DNA of 35,400 nt from an uncultured Faecalicoccus sp. (GCF_944327125.1 NZ_CALVGO010000011.1:1-35400); one strand, 5' to 3'; shown: positions 1 to 10,281, counted from the first letter of the stretch. Notes: generated by a model from the sequence alone, not told the origin. Numbers and translations are program-made.

Positions 1-80
1 ATGGAAATGGAATTGTCGATAAATTTAGTGGTTTCTAGGATTCTCATGAAAAGTATTCTATCATAAATTAGTAAAAGAAC

Positions 81-107
81 AAAAAAAAAGAAGGACTTTC
101 GTCCTTC
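81..107 (-). terminator. Rho-independent terminator of the cell-wall hydrolase gene
   Basis: On the minus strand a perfect 7-bp stem (GAAGGAC / GTCCTTC) with a GAAA loop is followed by nine U residues. It begins 8 bases after the TAG stop of the hydrolase gene. Confidence 0.9.
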
Positions 108-114
108 AAGTTGA

Positions 115-1389
115 CTATCCTACGTGGATATAACCAATCAATGCATTGTTACAGTTGACAGAGAATACAACTGTTGTGTATCCATTCCATCCACCGTGTA
201 CGGCCTGGCCGTTACCAATGTAGATCGCAACGTGTCCGCTGTAGATAATGATATCTCCTGGGACCGGATTGCTTGTCCAGCTTCCTAAAGCTGCATATTC
301 ACTTGGCCATCCGTGGAAATTGATTCCTACCGCTTTCAGTGAGTTTGTTACTAACATCGTACAGTCCTGGTTAACCCCAACCTGAGCTAAGGCAGCACTG
401 GCGATTGCACTGGAGCTTACCGATCCTCCTACAGAAGGAGCGGATGGCTGCTGTGTTGATGAATTGCCGGAATTCGAATTGCCCGTATTCGTAGATCCTG
501 TGTTTGTAGATCCAGAATTGGAAGTGTTTGAATTTCCTGTAGATGGTGCAGACTGACTTTCTGAATTGGATCCAGTGTTTGTCTGTGGCTTAGAAGTTTC
601 TGGCTGTGGTTCTGGCTCAGCAGGCTTCTGTTCAATTACAGTCGCTACGCCATCGCTTCCGATCGTATAACCATCTTTTGTAGTGTCTTTTAATAATGCA
701 CCATTTTCATCAAAGAAATATTTCTTTCCTTCGATGTCGGCTGATTTTCCTTTGACTTGTTCACCAGTTTTACTGAAGTAGTAAGATGTGTCTCCTTCTT
801 TGACCCATCCTGTCTTCAATTCACCAGTGTCGGATAAATGATAAGTTTCACCATCTACCGTAATTTTTCCTGTGGCCAAAGACCCGTCTTCATTGAAGTA
901 ATACTTCTTGCCGTCAATCTCCTGCCATCCTAATACTGAATGTCCCTCTGCATCAAAGTAGTACTTTGATCCATCAATTTCCAACCAGGAAGTAAGAACT
1001 TGCTCACCTTTTTCATTGTAGTAAGTTCCATCATCCTGCCAACCCTGAAGAAGAACTCCGTCCTTCTGGAAATTGTAGGTCGTACCTTGCAGAGATGTTT
1101 TTCCAGTTGCAGCGGTTCCTTCAGCGGTAAAGTAGTAAACATCGTTACCAACGTTCTGCCAACCAAACTGAAGATTTCCGTCTTGGTCAAAGTAGTACAA
1201 TTCATCGTTGATTTCAGTTAATCCTGTAGCCTCTTGACGTGTCGACTCTAAAACATAGCTTCGATTTTTTCCTTCCCCATGCCATCCTGGTTGAGTTTCA
1301 TAGGCATATACCGTAGAAAGCACCGGACCACATGCACAAGCACAGAGAGCAACGGCCAAGATTTTGCTGTGTTTCTCGATAAAATTCAT
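115..1389 (-). CDS. Secreted cell-wall-binding-repeat protein with C-terminal NlpC/P60-like hydrolase domain
   Basis: A 424-residue exported protein, probably a peptidoglycan hydrolase. Residues 1-29 form a Sec signal peptide (cut near VYA/YE). About nine to ten cell-wall-binding repeats of roughly 20 residues follow (e.g. GWQEIDGKKYYFNEDGSLAT), then a Pro/Glu and Ser/Asn/Thr/Gly-rich linker of about 70 residues. The C-terminal ~100 residues resemble NlpC/P60 or CHAP folds, with a candidate catalytic Cys343 (DCTMLV), His386 (GHVAIYIG) and His398 (VHGGW). Such enzymes cut stem-peptide bonds; the repeats bind choline or other wall polymers in related proteins, and the ligand here is unknown. 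The ATG at 1389 is preferred because AGAGGTG lies 6 bases upstream; an in-frame GTG at 1398 falls inside that site. It is monocistronic. The domain call is from pattern only, and an amidase CHAP is the main alternative. Confidence 0.88.
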   Translation of the reverse strand: MNFIEKHSKILAVALCACACGPVLSTVYAYETQPGWHGEGKNRSYVLESTRQEATGLTEINDELYYFDQDGNLQFGWQNVGNDVYYFTAEGTAATGKTSLQGTTYNFQKDGVLLQGWQDDGTYYNEKGEQVLTSWLEIDGSKYYFDAEGHSVLGWQEIDGKKYYFNEDGSLATGKITVDGETYHLSDTGELKTGWVKEGDTSYYFSKTGEQVKGKSADIEGKKYFFDENGALLKDTTKDGYTIGSDGVATVIEQKPAEPEPQPETSKPQTNTGSNSESQSAPSTGNSNTSNSGSTNTGSTNTGNSNSGNSSTQQPSAPSVGGSVSSSAIASAALAQVGVNQDCTMLVTNSLKAVGINFHGWPSEYAALGSWTSNPVPGDIIIYSGHVAIYIGNGQAVHGGWNGYTTVVFSVNCNNALIGYIHVG

Positions 1390-1567
1390 TACTGTCACCT
1401 CTCATACAACAACCTTAGGATAACATACTCACTTTTTATCGCAAAAAAAATCAGGCAATTTCTCTTTTTGATTTTGGAATGATTTTTGACAATAAAATAA
1501 AATTAAGCTTTATTTAAAGGGTCAATTTGAATATTATGGGATATTATGTGATTTTTTAAAAAATTTT

Positions 1568-1603
1568 AAAAAAAAGTCAAATAAATACATATGTTCATGT
1601 ATT
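1568..1603 (-). terminator. Weak AT-rich terminator after the membrane protein gene
   Basis: On the minus strand a 7-bp AT-rich stem (AATACAT / ATGTATT) is followed, after a few bases, by a run of eight U residues. The stem is weak, so termination may be partial. The rest of 1390-1567 is AT-rich leader DNA of the hydrolase gene, in which I could not settle on one promoter. Confidence 0.4.
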
Positions 1604-1612
1604 GTGTACATT

Positions 1613-2176
1613 TTATGCGGTTTTCCCTGATTTTATCGCTCTTTTAATCATTGAATGTACAAATTTTACTAACAACCACATAAATAGAACGATGGTTACC
1701 CCAAGACAAAAACCCGCCATTATGTGAAGAATTTGGATAACCATCTGTAACGAAGTGCTCTTCATAGCTATGATCAAGCTAACAAATACGACAAAGATCA
1801 GCAGAAGATTCAAAGTACAAAACCAAATCAGCGGTTTTTTCTTTGTCTGCAATGTCCACAGCAGAGTTAAAGCCAAAAACAATATCGTCATGAAATCGAT
1901 AGAATTTAAAACGCTGTGAAGGATCGATACAAAAGATACAGTGGAAATCGATATAAAACGATAAGCCATATTCACAAAGATGGACGATGTATAATGATCC
2001 ATCCCAGTCATAAATTCAAACAATGTGTCATAATCCACGACCTGAAACAAAGAGAAAAAGAAAAGAAGCTGCCAGAGATATTGCCACAGCCAAAAAAGTG
2101 CAACGATTCCCTGCAGACAGCTTCTTCTTTTTTCCTTTGTATCAAAAAGACGATCAATCCAGGAATAGAGTTTCAA
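1613..2176 (-). CDS. Small four-helix membrane protein, function unknown
   Basis: A 187-residue hydrophobic protein that I do not recognise. Predicted membrane helices lie near residues 22-47, 75-110, 115-137 and 145-172, with positively charged ends (TKEKRR near residue 15, IKRAIKSGK at the C-terminus). The reading frame starts with TTG at 2176, supported by an AAAGGAG/GGAGAGG site 6 bases upstream, and overlaps the 3' end of trmL by 23 bases. That arrangement implies translational coupling and co-transcription from the rdgB promoter. No catalytic motif is visible. It may be a lineage-specific integral membrane protein; no role should be inferred from trmL. Confidence 0.7.
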   Translation of the reverse strand: MKLYSWIDRLFDTKEKRRSCLQGIVALFWLWQYLWQLLFFFSLFQVVDYDTLFEFMTGMDHYTSSIFVNMAYRFISISTVSFVSILHSVLNSIDFMTILFLALTLLWTLQTKKKPLIWFCTLNLLLIFVVFVSLIIAMKSTSLQMVIQILHIMAGFCLGVTIVLFMWLLVKFVHSMIKRAIKSGKTA

Positions 2177-2675
2177 GATAATCCTCTCCTTTTAGTTTTT
2201 CATCCGTGCTCAATCCAGGATACCCTAATTGTCTCAATACTTCATATACAACAATTGCCGTACAGTTGCTAAGGTTCAAACTTCGGGCATTGGCAACCAT
2301 GGGAAGACGCATACACGTTGAAAGATGATCTTTTAAGATCTTTTTATCGACACCAGTACTTTCTTTTCCCAAAACTAGGAAAATGTCCCCTTTTTCTTTT
2401 GTGAAATCAAACTCGCTGGGAGCTTTATGACCATAACGCGTCATAAAATAATAATGTTCACTGGGATACTTCTGAATAAATTCCTGCCAGTTTTTATGAA
2501 TATGAATATCCGCATCCTTTATATAATCCATCCCGCTGCGGCGAAGATGTTTTTCATCCAGGGAAAAGCCCAGAGGTTCGATCAGATGCAGCATGGACCC
2601 TGTGGCCATACAGGTACGAATGATGTTCCCTGTATTCTGCGGGATTTCCGGTTCATACAATACAACATGGATCAT
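2154..2675 (-). CDS. trmL: tRNA (cytidine/uridine-34-2'-O)-methyltransferase TrmL
   Basis: A SPOUT-class methyltransferase of 173 residues, the usual size of TrmL (YibK). The family methylates the 2'-OH of the wobble nucleotide in certain tRNA-Leu species using S-adenosylmethionine. Visible signatures are the N-terminal EPEIPQNTGNIIRTC, the central VLGKESTGV, and the C-terminal knot segment LPMVANARSLNLSNCTAIVVYE around residues 136-157. The start at 2675 has GGAGG 7 bases upstream and overlaps the rdgB stop as ATGA. It is the middle gene of rdgB-trmL-membrane protein. A tRNA-Leu target fits the leucine operon nearby, but co-location with leu genes is not functional evidence. Confidence 0.93.
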   Translation of the reverse strand: MIHVVLYEPEIPQNTGNIIRTCMATGSMLHLIEPLGFSLDEKHLRRSGMDYIKDADIHIHKNWQEFIQKYPSEHYYFMTRYGHKAPSEFDFTKEKGDIFLVLGKESTGVDKKILKDHLSTCMRLPMVANARSLNLSNCTAIVVYEVLRQLGYPGLSTDEKLKGEDYLETLFLD

Positions 2676-3253
2676 ACATTTTCCTCCATATCTTTTAAGA
2701 ACAATTCCAGAGCCTTGCCACGATGAGAAACACTGTTCTTCATTTCTTCGCTTACATTGGCCAGCGTGGTTCCAAAAGGAGGATAGTAGAAGATCGGATC
2801 GTATCCAAATCCGTGCTCCCCAACGGCTTCATGATAAATTTCTCCCTCAATGGTTCCCCGGTATGTTTTTTCCTTTCCATCGGAATCGATATAGGCGATC
2901 ACGCAGACATAGCGAGCCGCTTTGGTTTTGCCTTTGACGGCATCCATGATGGCCTGATTCTTGATCACATAGCTTGTATCTTCACCCATGAAACGGGCTG
3001 AGTACACACCTGGAGCTCCATCCATCGCATCCACTTCCAAGCCGCTGTCATCACTGATGACCGGTTCATGGAGCACGTTATATAAAGAGCGTGCTTTGAT
3101 CAAGGCGTTTTCCTCAAACGTTTTGCCATCTTCGATGATCTGTACAGGACGATCCAGATCTTTTAAACACTTGATCTTTGCCACATCTTTTAACATCGTT
3201 TGAAATTCTTCCACCTTATGCATATTTGAAGTTGCGATCCATATCGTTTTCAT
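2672..3253 (-). CDS. rdgB: XTP/dITP diphosphatase (RdgB/HAM1 family)
   Basis: A house-cleaning nucleotide pyrophosphatase that hydrolyses XTP, dITP and ITP to monophosphates, keeping deaminated purines out of nucleic acids. Family signatures are ATSNMHKVEEF at the N-terminus, ISDDSGLEVDAMDGAPGVYS in the centre, GFGYDPIFY, and SHRGKAL near the C-terminus. The ATG at 3253 gives 193 residues and the standard MKTIWIATSN start, with GGTG 6 bases upstream; an ATG at 3259 and a TTG at 3271 are in frame but less well placed. It is the first gene of a three-gene operon, with a predicted leader of only about 11 bases. Confidence 0.93.
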   Translation of the reverse strand: MKTIWIATSNMHKVEEFQTMLKDVAKIKCLKDLDRPVQIIEDGKTFEENALIKARSLYNVLHEPVISDDSGLEVDAMDGAPGVYSARFMGEDTSYVIKNQAIMDAVKGKTKAARYVCVIAYIDSDGKEKTYRGTIEGEIYHEAVGEHGFGYDPIFYYPPFGTTLANVSEEMKNSVSHRGKALELFLKDMEENV

Positions 3254-3270
3254 TTTCATCACCAAAGGCA

Positions 3271-3299
3271 ATTATAAAAGAAAAAAGAACGCAAATCAA
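3271..3299 (-). promoter_or_regulatory. Promoter of rdgB-trmL operon
   Basis: TTGATT (3294-3299), a 17-bp spacer and TATAAT (3271-3276) on the minus strand form a near-consensus SigA-type promoter. The predicted start near 3264 leaves a leader of about 11 bases to the ATG at 3253. Confidence 0.75.
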
Positions 3300-3365
3300 T
3301 TCGATACCCTTCTAAACAGAATGTCTTTTTCATATATATAGAATGTTTAAAGTTGTATTCGACAC

Positions 3366-3407
3366 AAAAAAAGTCAGAACACTTAAATTCACTTGTATTC
3401 TGACTTT
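3366..3407 (-). terminator. Terminator of the leu operon
   Basis: On the minus strand a 10-bp stem (AAAGTCAGAA / TTCTGACTTT) closes an 18-base apical region and runs into a U tract. It lies just after the leuB stop at 3425. Confidence 0.85.
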
Positions 3408-3424
3408 GTATTAAAAATAAAATA

Positions 3425-4507
3425 TCACTTGGATGTTTGAATTGCTTCACAGATTCGCGATCCCATCTCTGAACAGCCAATCTCCACGCACCCTTCACTA
3501 AAGATATCGGCCGTACGATAGCCTTGATCCAACACTGTATTGACCGCTCTTTCAATTGCCTCTGCCTCTTGTTCCATATCAAAACTGTATCGAAGCATCA
3601 TAGCCGCACTTAAAATACAGGCAATGGGATTGATCTTATCTTGTCCGGCGATATCGGGAGCCGAACCGTGAATCGGTTCATAAAGTCCTCTTGTTCCTTC
3701 TCCCAGAGAACTGCTTGGAATCATTCCAATTGAACCGGTGATCATACTGGCTTCATCACTTAAGATATCGCCAAACATATTCTCAGTAACGATAACATCA
3801 AACTGACTGGGATCCTTACAGATCTGCATAGCACAGTTATCCACAAACATTTGTGAATATTCTACATCCGGGTATTCGTTTTTCAATGTCTGCATCACAG
3901 CTCTCCATAAACGAGAGGTATCCAATACATTGGCTTTATCGACCAAACATAACTTCTTTTTTCGTTTTCTGGCCATCTCAAAACCGATACGTCCAATTCT
4001 TTCGATTTCATGTTCGCTGTAAGGCATGGTATCCAACGCTTTTCTTTCACCGTCTTCGACATACGTTTTGTGTTCACCAAAATATACCCCGCCAATCAAT
4101 TCACGAACCACGACAAAATCAATTCCGTTTTTTACGATGGAATCTTTTAACGGTGAAGCATCGGAAAGCTGCGGCCATAATGTGGCCGGACGATTGTTGG
4201 CATATAGACCCATCCCGGAACGAAGCTTCAACAAACCTTTTTCAGGGCGCAATTCTCCTGGCAAACCTTCCCATTTTGGACCTCCGATAGCCCCCAACAA
4301 GACCGAATCACAAGCCAGGCACTTTTTTAGTTCATGGTCTGGCAAAGGCTCTCCATATTTATCAATGGCTGCACCGCCCATATCGATATTTTCATAAGTA
4401 AAATGATGATCAAACTTTTCTTCAATCACATGCAAAACTCGCAAAGCCTGAGCCACGATCTCCGGCGAAGAGGCATCTCCTTGAATCACTCCAATTTTCT
4501 TTTCCAT
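3425..4507 (-). CDS. leuB: 3-isopropylmalate dehydrogenase
   Basis: Catalyses NAD-dependent oxidative decarboxylation of 3-isopropylmalate to 2-oxoisocaproate in leucine synthesis. The 360-residue length matches LeuB. Visible family features are the N-terminal IGVIQGDASSPEI, the active-site segment LRSGMGLYANNRPA, VRELIGGVYFGE, the metal-binding FGDILSDEASMITGSIGM, and the cofactor-binding LYEPIHGSAPDIAGQDKINP. The start has AAGGGG 7 bases upstream and lies 4 bases after the leuD stop. It is the last gene of leuACDB and is followed by a strong terminator. In the glycine-rich N-terminal loop the usual GPEI reads SPEI, which may be a lineage variant. Confidence 0.97.
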   Translation of the reverse strand: MEKKIGVIQGDASSPEIVAQALRVLHVIEEKFDHHFTYENIDMGGAAIDKYGEPLPDHELKKCLACDSVLLGAIGGPKWEGLPGELRPEKGLLKLRSGMGLYANNRPATLWPQLSDASPLKDSIVKNGIDFVVVRELIGGVYFGEHKTYVEDGERKALDTMPYSEHEIERIGRIGFEMARKRKKKLCLVDKANVLDTSRLWRAVMQTLKNEYPDVEYSQMFVDNCAMQICKDPSQFDVIVTENMFGDILSDEASMITGSIGMIPSSSLGEGTRGLYEPIHGSAPDIAGQDKINPIACILSAAMMLRYSFDMEQEAEAIERAVNTVLDQGYRTADIFSEGCVEIGCSEMGSRICEAIQTSK

Positions 4508-4511
4508 ACAA

Positions 4512-4997
4512 CTACCCCTTTAAGCTGGCCATGAGGCCGCCTTTATCGATAATATTTTGGATAAACTCGGGAAACGGTTCTGCCTGCCAGGACTGATTCA
4601 AAGTTTTATCCGTGATCAGACCGGTATTAAAATCCACTTCCACTTCATCGCCAGGCTGAATGTTTTCGGCTGCTTCTTCACATTCCAGGATCGGCATTCC
4701 GATATTGATCGAATTGCGATAAAAGATCCGGGCAAAACTTTTAGCGATCACCACACTGACCTTGCAAGTCTTGATGGCCAAAGGGGCGTGTTCCCGGCTG
4801 GACCCGCAGCCAAAGTTCCATCCAGCCACGATAATATCACCTGGATTTACCTTTGAAACAAAAGTACTGTCAATATCTTCCATACAGTGTTTTGCCAGTT
4901 CATTGGCGTCGGGAGTATTCAAATAACGAGCTGGAATAATAACATCGGTATCTACATTGTCCTGATACTTAAACACTCTTCCTTTTGCGTTTTCCAT
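4512..4997 (-). CDS. leuD: 3-isopropylmalate dehydratase small subunit
   Basis: The small (swivelling) subunit of isopropylmalate isomerase, which with LeuC interconverts 2- and 3-isopropylmalate through the [4Fe-4S] cluster of LeuC. The 161-residue length is that of the short clostridial/archaeal-type subunit. Signatures are [14 protein letters not shown] at residues 13-26 and the substrate-loop region [14 protein letters not shown] near residues 60-73. The start at 4997 follows AAAGG by about 8 bases, and the leuC stop is 3 bases upstream, so the two subunits are translated together. Confidence 0.96.
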   Translation of the reverse strand: MENAKGRVFKYQDNVDTDVIIPARYLNTPDANELAKHCMEDIDSTFVSKVNPGDIIVAGWNFGCGSSREHAPLAIKTCKVSVVIAKSFARIFYRNSINIGMPILECEEAAENIQPGDEVEVDFNTGLITDKTLNQSWQAEPFPEFIQNIIDKGGLMASLKG

Positions 4998-5000
4998 AGA

Positions 5001-6260
5001 TCAAACCTTTCTAGGGTCGGTAATATGACCCGTTAATGCACTGGCCGCCGCTGTATATGGGCTGGCCAGATAAACTTCGCTGGTCGTATCCCCCATACGG
5101 CCGACAAAATTACGGTTCGTTGTCGAGATACAGCGTTCATGATCGGCCAAAATTCCCATATAACCGCCTAAACAAGGCCCACAGGTTGGGGTTGAAACGA
5201 CACAGCCGGCATCAATAAAGGCTTCTGTATAACCGCGGCGAATACATTCTTTATAGATTTGCATCGTGGCCGGGATGATGATGACACGAACCCCTTCTTT
5301 GACCAGATGCCCATTTAAGATCTCATAAGCCGCTTCCATATCTTCCAGCCGTCCATTGGTACAGGAGCCGATAACAACCTGATCGATCTCAATTGCTTCG
5401 CCTTCTTTGGCAAGATGGGTATTCTCCGGCAAATGTGGATATGCCACGGTAGGCTCCAGGCTGGATAGATCAATTTCAATCGTCTTAATATAGTAAGCAT
5501 CTTCATCCGCTTCATATACCTTCCAGTTTCTTTGCGAGCGGCCATCCAGATATTCCAGAGTCACATCATCCACGGGAAAGATCCCATTTTTGGCACCCGC
5601 CTCAATGGCCATATTACATATACAGAGTCGATCGTCCATACTCAAAGACAAAACGCCTTCTCCAGTAAATTCCAAAGAACGGTACAAGGCACCATCCACA
5701 CCGATCATTCCAATCAGATGCAAAATCACATCTTTTCCGGAAACACGGTGAGGTAAAGATCCTTTCAATACGACCTTGATGGCTTCAGGTACTTTGAACC
5801 ATGCCTTTCCTGTGGCCATTCCGGCTGCCATATCGGTGGATCCCACTCCCGTACTGAAAGCGCCCAGGGCTCCGTAAGTACATGTATGGGAATCGGCTCC
5901 GATAATACAATCGCCGGCGGTAACAATCCCCTGTTCTGGGAGCAGTGCATGTTCAATGCCCATCTTTCCCACATCGAAGAAATTTTTTATTTGATGTTTC
6001 TGACAGAATTCACGGCACGCTTTTGATTGTTTGGCCGCTTTGATATCTTTATTGGGTACAAAATGATCCAGTACGATGTCGATTTTTTCTTTATCAAAGA
6101 CGGTATCAAAATTCGCTTTCTCAAATTCCTGGATTGCCACCGGTGTCGTGATATCGTTTCCTAACACGCCATCCAAGTCAGCCATGATCAGCTGTCCGGC
6201 CTTTACTTCCTCTAAACCGGCATGGGCCGCCAGAATCTTTTGTGTCATCGTCATTGCCAT
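5001..6260 (-). CDS. leuC: 3-isopropylmalate dehydratase large subunit
   Basis: The aconitase-family large subunit of isopropylmalate isomerase, 419 residues, matching the short LeuC/HacA type rather than the ~470-residue enterobacterial form. Three cluster cysteines are visible: one in VIGSCTNGR and two in [30 protein letters not shown] and the C-terminal [15 protein letters not shown] are also family motifs. AAGGAGG lies 8 bases before the ATG, and leuA ends 3 bases upstream. The solvent-exposed Fe-S cluster of this family is oxidant-sensitive, relevant to the nearby feo and yaaA genes. Confidence 0.96.
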   Translation of the reverse strand: MAMTMTQKILAAHAGLEEVKAGQLIMADLDGVLGNDITTPVAIQEFEKANFDTVFDKEKIDIVLDHFVPNKDIKAAKQSKACREFCQKHQIKNFFDVGKMGIEHALLPEQGIVTAGDCIIGADSHTCTYGALGAFSTGVGSTDMAAGMATGKAWFKVPEAIKVVLKGSLPHRVSGKDVILHLIGMIGVDGALYRSLEFTGEGVLSLSMDDRLCICNMAIEAGAKNGIFPVDDVTLEYLDGRSQRNWKVYEADEDAYYIKTIEIDLSSLEPTVAYPHLPENTHLAKEGEAIEIDQVVIGSCTNGRLEDMEAAYEILNGHLVKEGVRVIIIPATMQIYKECIRRGYTEAFIDAGCVVSTPTCGPCLGGYMGILADHERCISTTNRNFVGRMGDTTSEVYLASPYTAAASALTGHITDPRKV

Positions 6261-6263
6261 AGT

Positions 6264-7937
6264 CTAATCCTCCTTGGGTTTATTATTGATTGCCGAGACA
6301 AGAGCCTTGATACCCGATCGGATAATATCGGTGTCCTGGCCGGCACCCCAGCTCATCTGATCATTTTTCCATTTCAGGCCAATATAACTGACGGCCTGGG
6401 AACCACTTCCCATATCTTCCAAAGAATGTTCCGTATACGTTTCCAGAACATAGCTGTAACCCGTCAATAATTTAATGGCATTGCTGACAGAATCCAGACG
6501 TCCGTTTCCCCTGGCTGTCGAATCAAAGACCTCTCCATCTTTTTCAATCGTTACCATGGCCGTAATGTTGTTTCCCTTCTGTTGAACATAATGGGCTTCC
6601 AATACATTGAGGGGCGAGATCTTATTCTTATAGGTCTGAACAAAGACGTCATAGATTTCTTCCGGTTTTAATTCTTTATGATCTCTGTCGCTCACTTCTT
6701 TGACCGTGTATCCAAAATGTTCACGCATCTTAGGCGGTAACTGGTATCCATGTGATTCTTCCAAAATATAACCAATGCCGCCTTTTCCGCTTTGCGAATT
6801 GACTCGAATCACATCGGCGTCATACGTTCTTCCTACATCATGCGGATCGATTGGCAAATACGGACAATTCCATTGATGCTGGTGATGTTCTTCCCGATAG
6901 TGCATTCCCTTGGCAATGGCATCCTGATGCGATCCTGAAAAAGCCGCAAACACAAGGCTTCCCGCATACGGCTGACGGGGACTGACCTGCATCCGGGTCA
7001 CACGTTCATAAACTTCACAAATGTGAGGCATGTTGGAGAAGTCCAGTTTAGGATCCACTCCGTGCGAATACATATTCATGGCTACCGTGATCGCATCTAC
7101 GTTCCCGGTACGTTCTCCATTTCCAAACAAACAACATTCGACGCGCTGTGCCCCTGCCAGCAATGCCAGTTCTGTACAGGCTACCCCGGTGCCTCTGTCA
7201 TTATGAGGATGGGTGGACAAGATCACCGCGTCTCTGTATTTCAGCCGGTCGGAACAATACTCGATCTGGTTGGCATACACATGCGGCATACTCATTTCAA
7301 CGGTGACCGGCAAGTTGATGATCATCGGTCTGTCTACTGTGGGCTGCATGACATCCAAAACGGCATTGCACACTTCCAATGCATAATCGGGTTCCGTTCC
7401 GGTAAAAGACTCCGGAGAGTATTCAAATAAGAAATTTCCTTCATATTCTTCAGAAAGCTTCTTGACCAGTTTTGCTCCGCTTACGGCAATTTCCTTGATC
7501 TCTTCTTTGGATTTTTTAAAGACTTGTTCTCGTTGGGCTACGCTTGTTGAATTGTAAAAGTGGATCACGGCCCGAGGCGCTCCCTGAACCGCTTCAAACG
7601 TTTTTCGAATGATATGATCCCGGCATTGCGTCAGCACCTGGACCGTTACATCTTCTGGAATCATGTTTCTTTCAATGATCGTTCTTAAAAACTGATATTC
7701 GGTCGAAGAGGCCGCCGGAAAGCCAACCTCGATCTCTTTAAATCCTACATCCAGTAAAAGCTGATAGAATTCCAGTTTCTCTTCCAGTGACATGGGAACG
7801 ATCAGCGCCTGGTTTCCATCACGAAGATCCACAGAACACCAGCTTGGAGCGGATTCAATATGATCCTTCTTTACCCAACGGTACTCATTTTCTTTTGGCG
7901 GATAGTAGCCTGGTGAGTATTTTGTCGCATCCATCAT
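6264..7937 (-). CDS. leuA: 2-isopropylmalate synthase, LeuA2-type
   Basis: Condenses acetyl-CoA with 2-oxoisovalerate, the committed step to leucine. The 557-residue size and sequence fit the longer LeuA2 subfamily. The catalytic TIM barrel shows SVDLRDGNQAL near its start, STHPHNDRGTG with the metal-binding HxH pair, and LFGNGERTGNVD. The C-terminal third is the regulatory dimerisation domain that binds leucine in homologues. The reading frame is open upstream to 8054, but those 39 codons are the T-box terminator and antiterminator; the ATG at 7937 has GGAGAAG 6 bases upstream and gives the standard MMDATKYSPGYYPP start. First gene of leuACDB. Confidence 0.96.
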   Translation of the reverse strand: MMDATKYSPGYYPPKENEYRWVKKDHIESAPSWCSVDLRDGNQALIVPMSLEEKLEFYQLLLDVGFKEIEVGFPAASSTEYQFLRTIIERNMIPEDVTVQVLTQCRDHIIRKTFEAVQGAPRAVIHFYNSTSVAQREQVFKKSKEEIKEIAVSGAKLVKKLSEEYEGNFLFEYSPESFTGTEPDYALEVCNAVLDVMQPTVDRPMIINLPVTVEMSMPHVYANQIEYCSDRLKYRDAVILSTHPHNDRGTGVACTELALLAGAQRVECCLFGNGERTGNVDAITVAMNMYSHGVDPKLDFSNMPHICEVYERVTRMQVSPRQPYAGSLVFAAFSGSHQDAIAKGMHYREEHHQHQWNCPYLPIDPHDVGRTYDADVIRVNSQSGKGGIGYILEESHGYQLPPKMREHFGYTVKEVSDRDHKELKPEEIYDVFVQTYKNKISPLNVLEAHYVQQKGNNITAMVTIEKDGEVFDSTARGNGRLDSVSNAIKLLTGYSYVLETYTEHSLEDMGSGSQAVSYIGLKWKNDQMSWGAGQDTDIIRSGIKALVSAINNKPKED

Positions 7938-7958
7938 AATTTTCTTCTCCTTTTTATA

Positions 7959-8240
7959 TAAAAAGTCCTCATCTCCAAGGACTTTTCCTTGAGAGACGAG
8001 GACTATGTTTCTATAGTTTACCCGCGGTACCACTCTCTTTGCCTGTATGGCCACTCATTGCGATCGGCAGCAGCGAATCGCTTTCTCTTGATAACGGTGA
8101 GGAATCCGTCTTTACTTACTGAATTCAGTAAAGAAGCTCCAGGGTGAGTATGTAAAAACGCTTTTTACAGTCTTCCACCAAAGGACTGCTCTCTATAAAA
8201 AAGGATGAATTTACAGCTCCCTGTCCATGCTTTTGAATTT
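7959..8240 (-). ncRNA. T-box riboswitch leader, leucine-specific (CUC specifier)
   Basis: A tRNA-sensing attenuator in the leuA leader. The T-box sequence AGAGTGGTACCGCGGG lies at 8021-8036 on the minus strand. It is followed by a long terminator hairpin (7960-8004; AGTCCTCGTCTC pairs with GAGATGAGGACT) and five U residues. Stem I begins at AGAGAGCAGTCC, has the GGTGGAA element, and its 3' side reads CTCACCCTGGAGC. In other T-boxes the specifier codon lies directly before that conserved segment, so the specifier is CUC (Leu), matching the downstream genes. Uncharged tRNA-Leu should stabilise the antiterminator and raise leuACDB expression. Confidence 0.92.
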
Positions 8241-8246
8241 AGTTGA

Positions 8247-8275
8247 AGTATACCAAGAGTAAAAAAAGATTTCAA
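8247..8275 (-). promoter_or_regulatory. Promoter of the leu operon
   Basis: TTGAAA (8270-8275), a 17-bp spacer and TATACT (8247-8252) on the minus strand. The predicted transcript starts near 8240, just upstream of the T-box stem I. Confidence 0.75.
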
Positions 8276-8283
8276 TGATAAAA

Positions 8284-8318
8284 TGAAAATTTTTCATGAT
8301 TCTTTGAAAATTTTCAAA
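8284..8318. promoter_or_regulatory. Two tandem TGAAAA/TTTTCA palindromes upstream of the leu promoter
   Basis: TTTGAAAATTTTCAAA (8303-8318) is a perfect 16-bp palindrome. TGAAAATTTTTCA (8284-8296) is a second with a one-base centre. They lie about 44-78 bases upstream of the leu start. GAAAATTTTC is the core formed by overlapping CodY boxes (AATTTTCWGAAAATT); the overlapping 15-mers here carry three mismatches each by eye. A related palindrome lies upstream of ilvB. An AT-rich UP element is the alternative. Confidence 0.45.
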
Positions 8319-8340
8319 AAAAGCTGCTCCACGAGCAGCT
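8314..8340 (-). terminator. Terminator of groESL
   Basis: An 8-bp GC-rich stem (AGCTGCTC / GAGCAGCT) with a three-base loop and seven U residues on the minus strand. It starts 10 bases after the groEL stop and its U tract overlaps the distal leu palindrome. Confidence 0.9.
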
Positions 8341-8350
8341 CATTTCACTA

Positions 8351-10236
<1,886 letters not shown>

Positions 10237-10250
10237 GCTTATTCCTCCTT

Positions 10251-10277
10251 TTAGCACTCCCTTTAATCATGTGCTAA
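10251..10277. promoter_or_regulatory. CIRCE operator (HrcA site)
   Basis: TTAGCACTC-N9-ATGTGCTAA, the canonical CIRCE inverted repeat with two mismatched bases in the second half. It covers the predicted groES start site (about 10275), where HrcA would block initiation. A further TTAGCACTT half-site lies at 10295-10303. Confidence 0.93.
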
Positions 10278-10281
10278 GTAT

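Noticed and set aside
1-80. Possible end of a gene on the plus strand at the left edge
   Set aside because: Short open frames end at 38 or 66, but there is too little sequence and no terminator in the plus direction to support one.
429-1221. Extra frames within the cell-wall hydrolase gene
   Set aside because: They are shadows caused by the biased composition of the repeats and linker; they lack ribosome sites and family resemblance.
115-1389. Choline-binding protein in the strict sense
   Set aside because: The repeats are of the general cell-wall/glucan-binding type; choline specificity cannot be read from sequence, and a choline-decorated wall is not evidenced here.
7938-8054. Long leuA start at 8054 (39 extra residues)
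   Set aside because: The codons translate the T-box antiterminator and terminator; the ATG at 7937 has the ribosome site.
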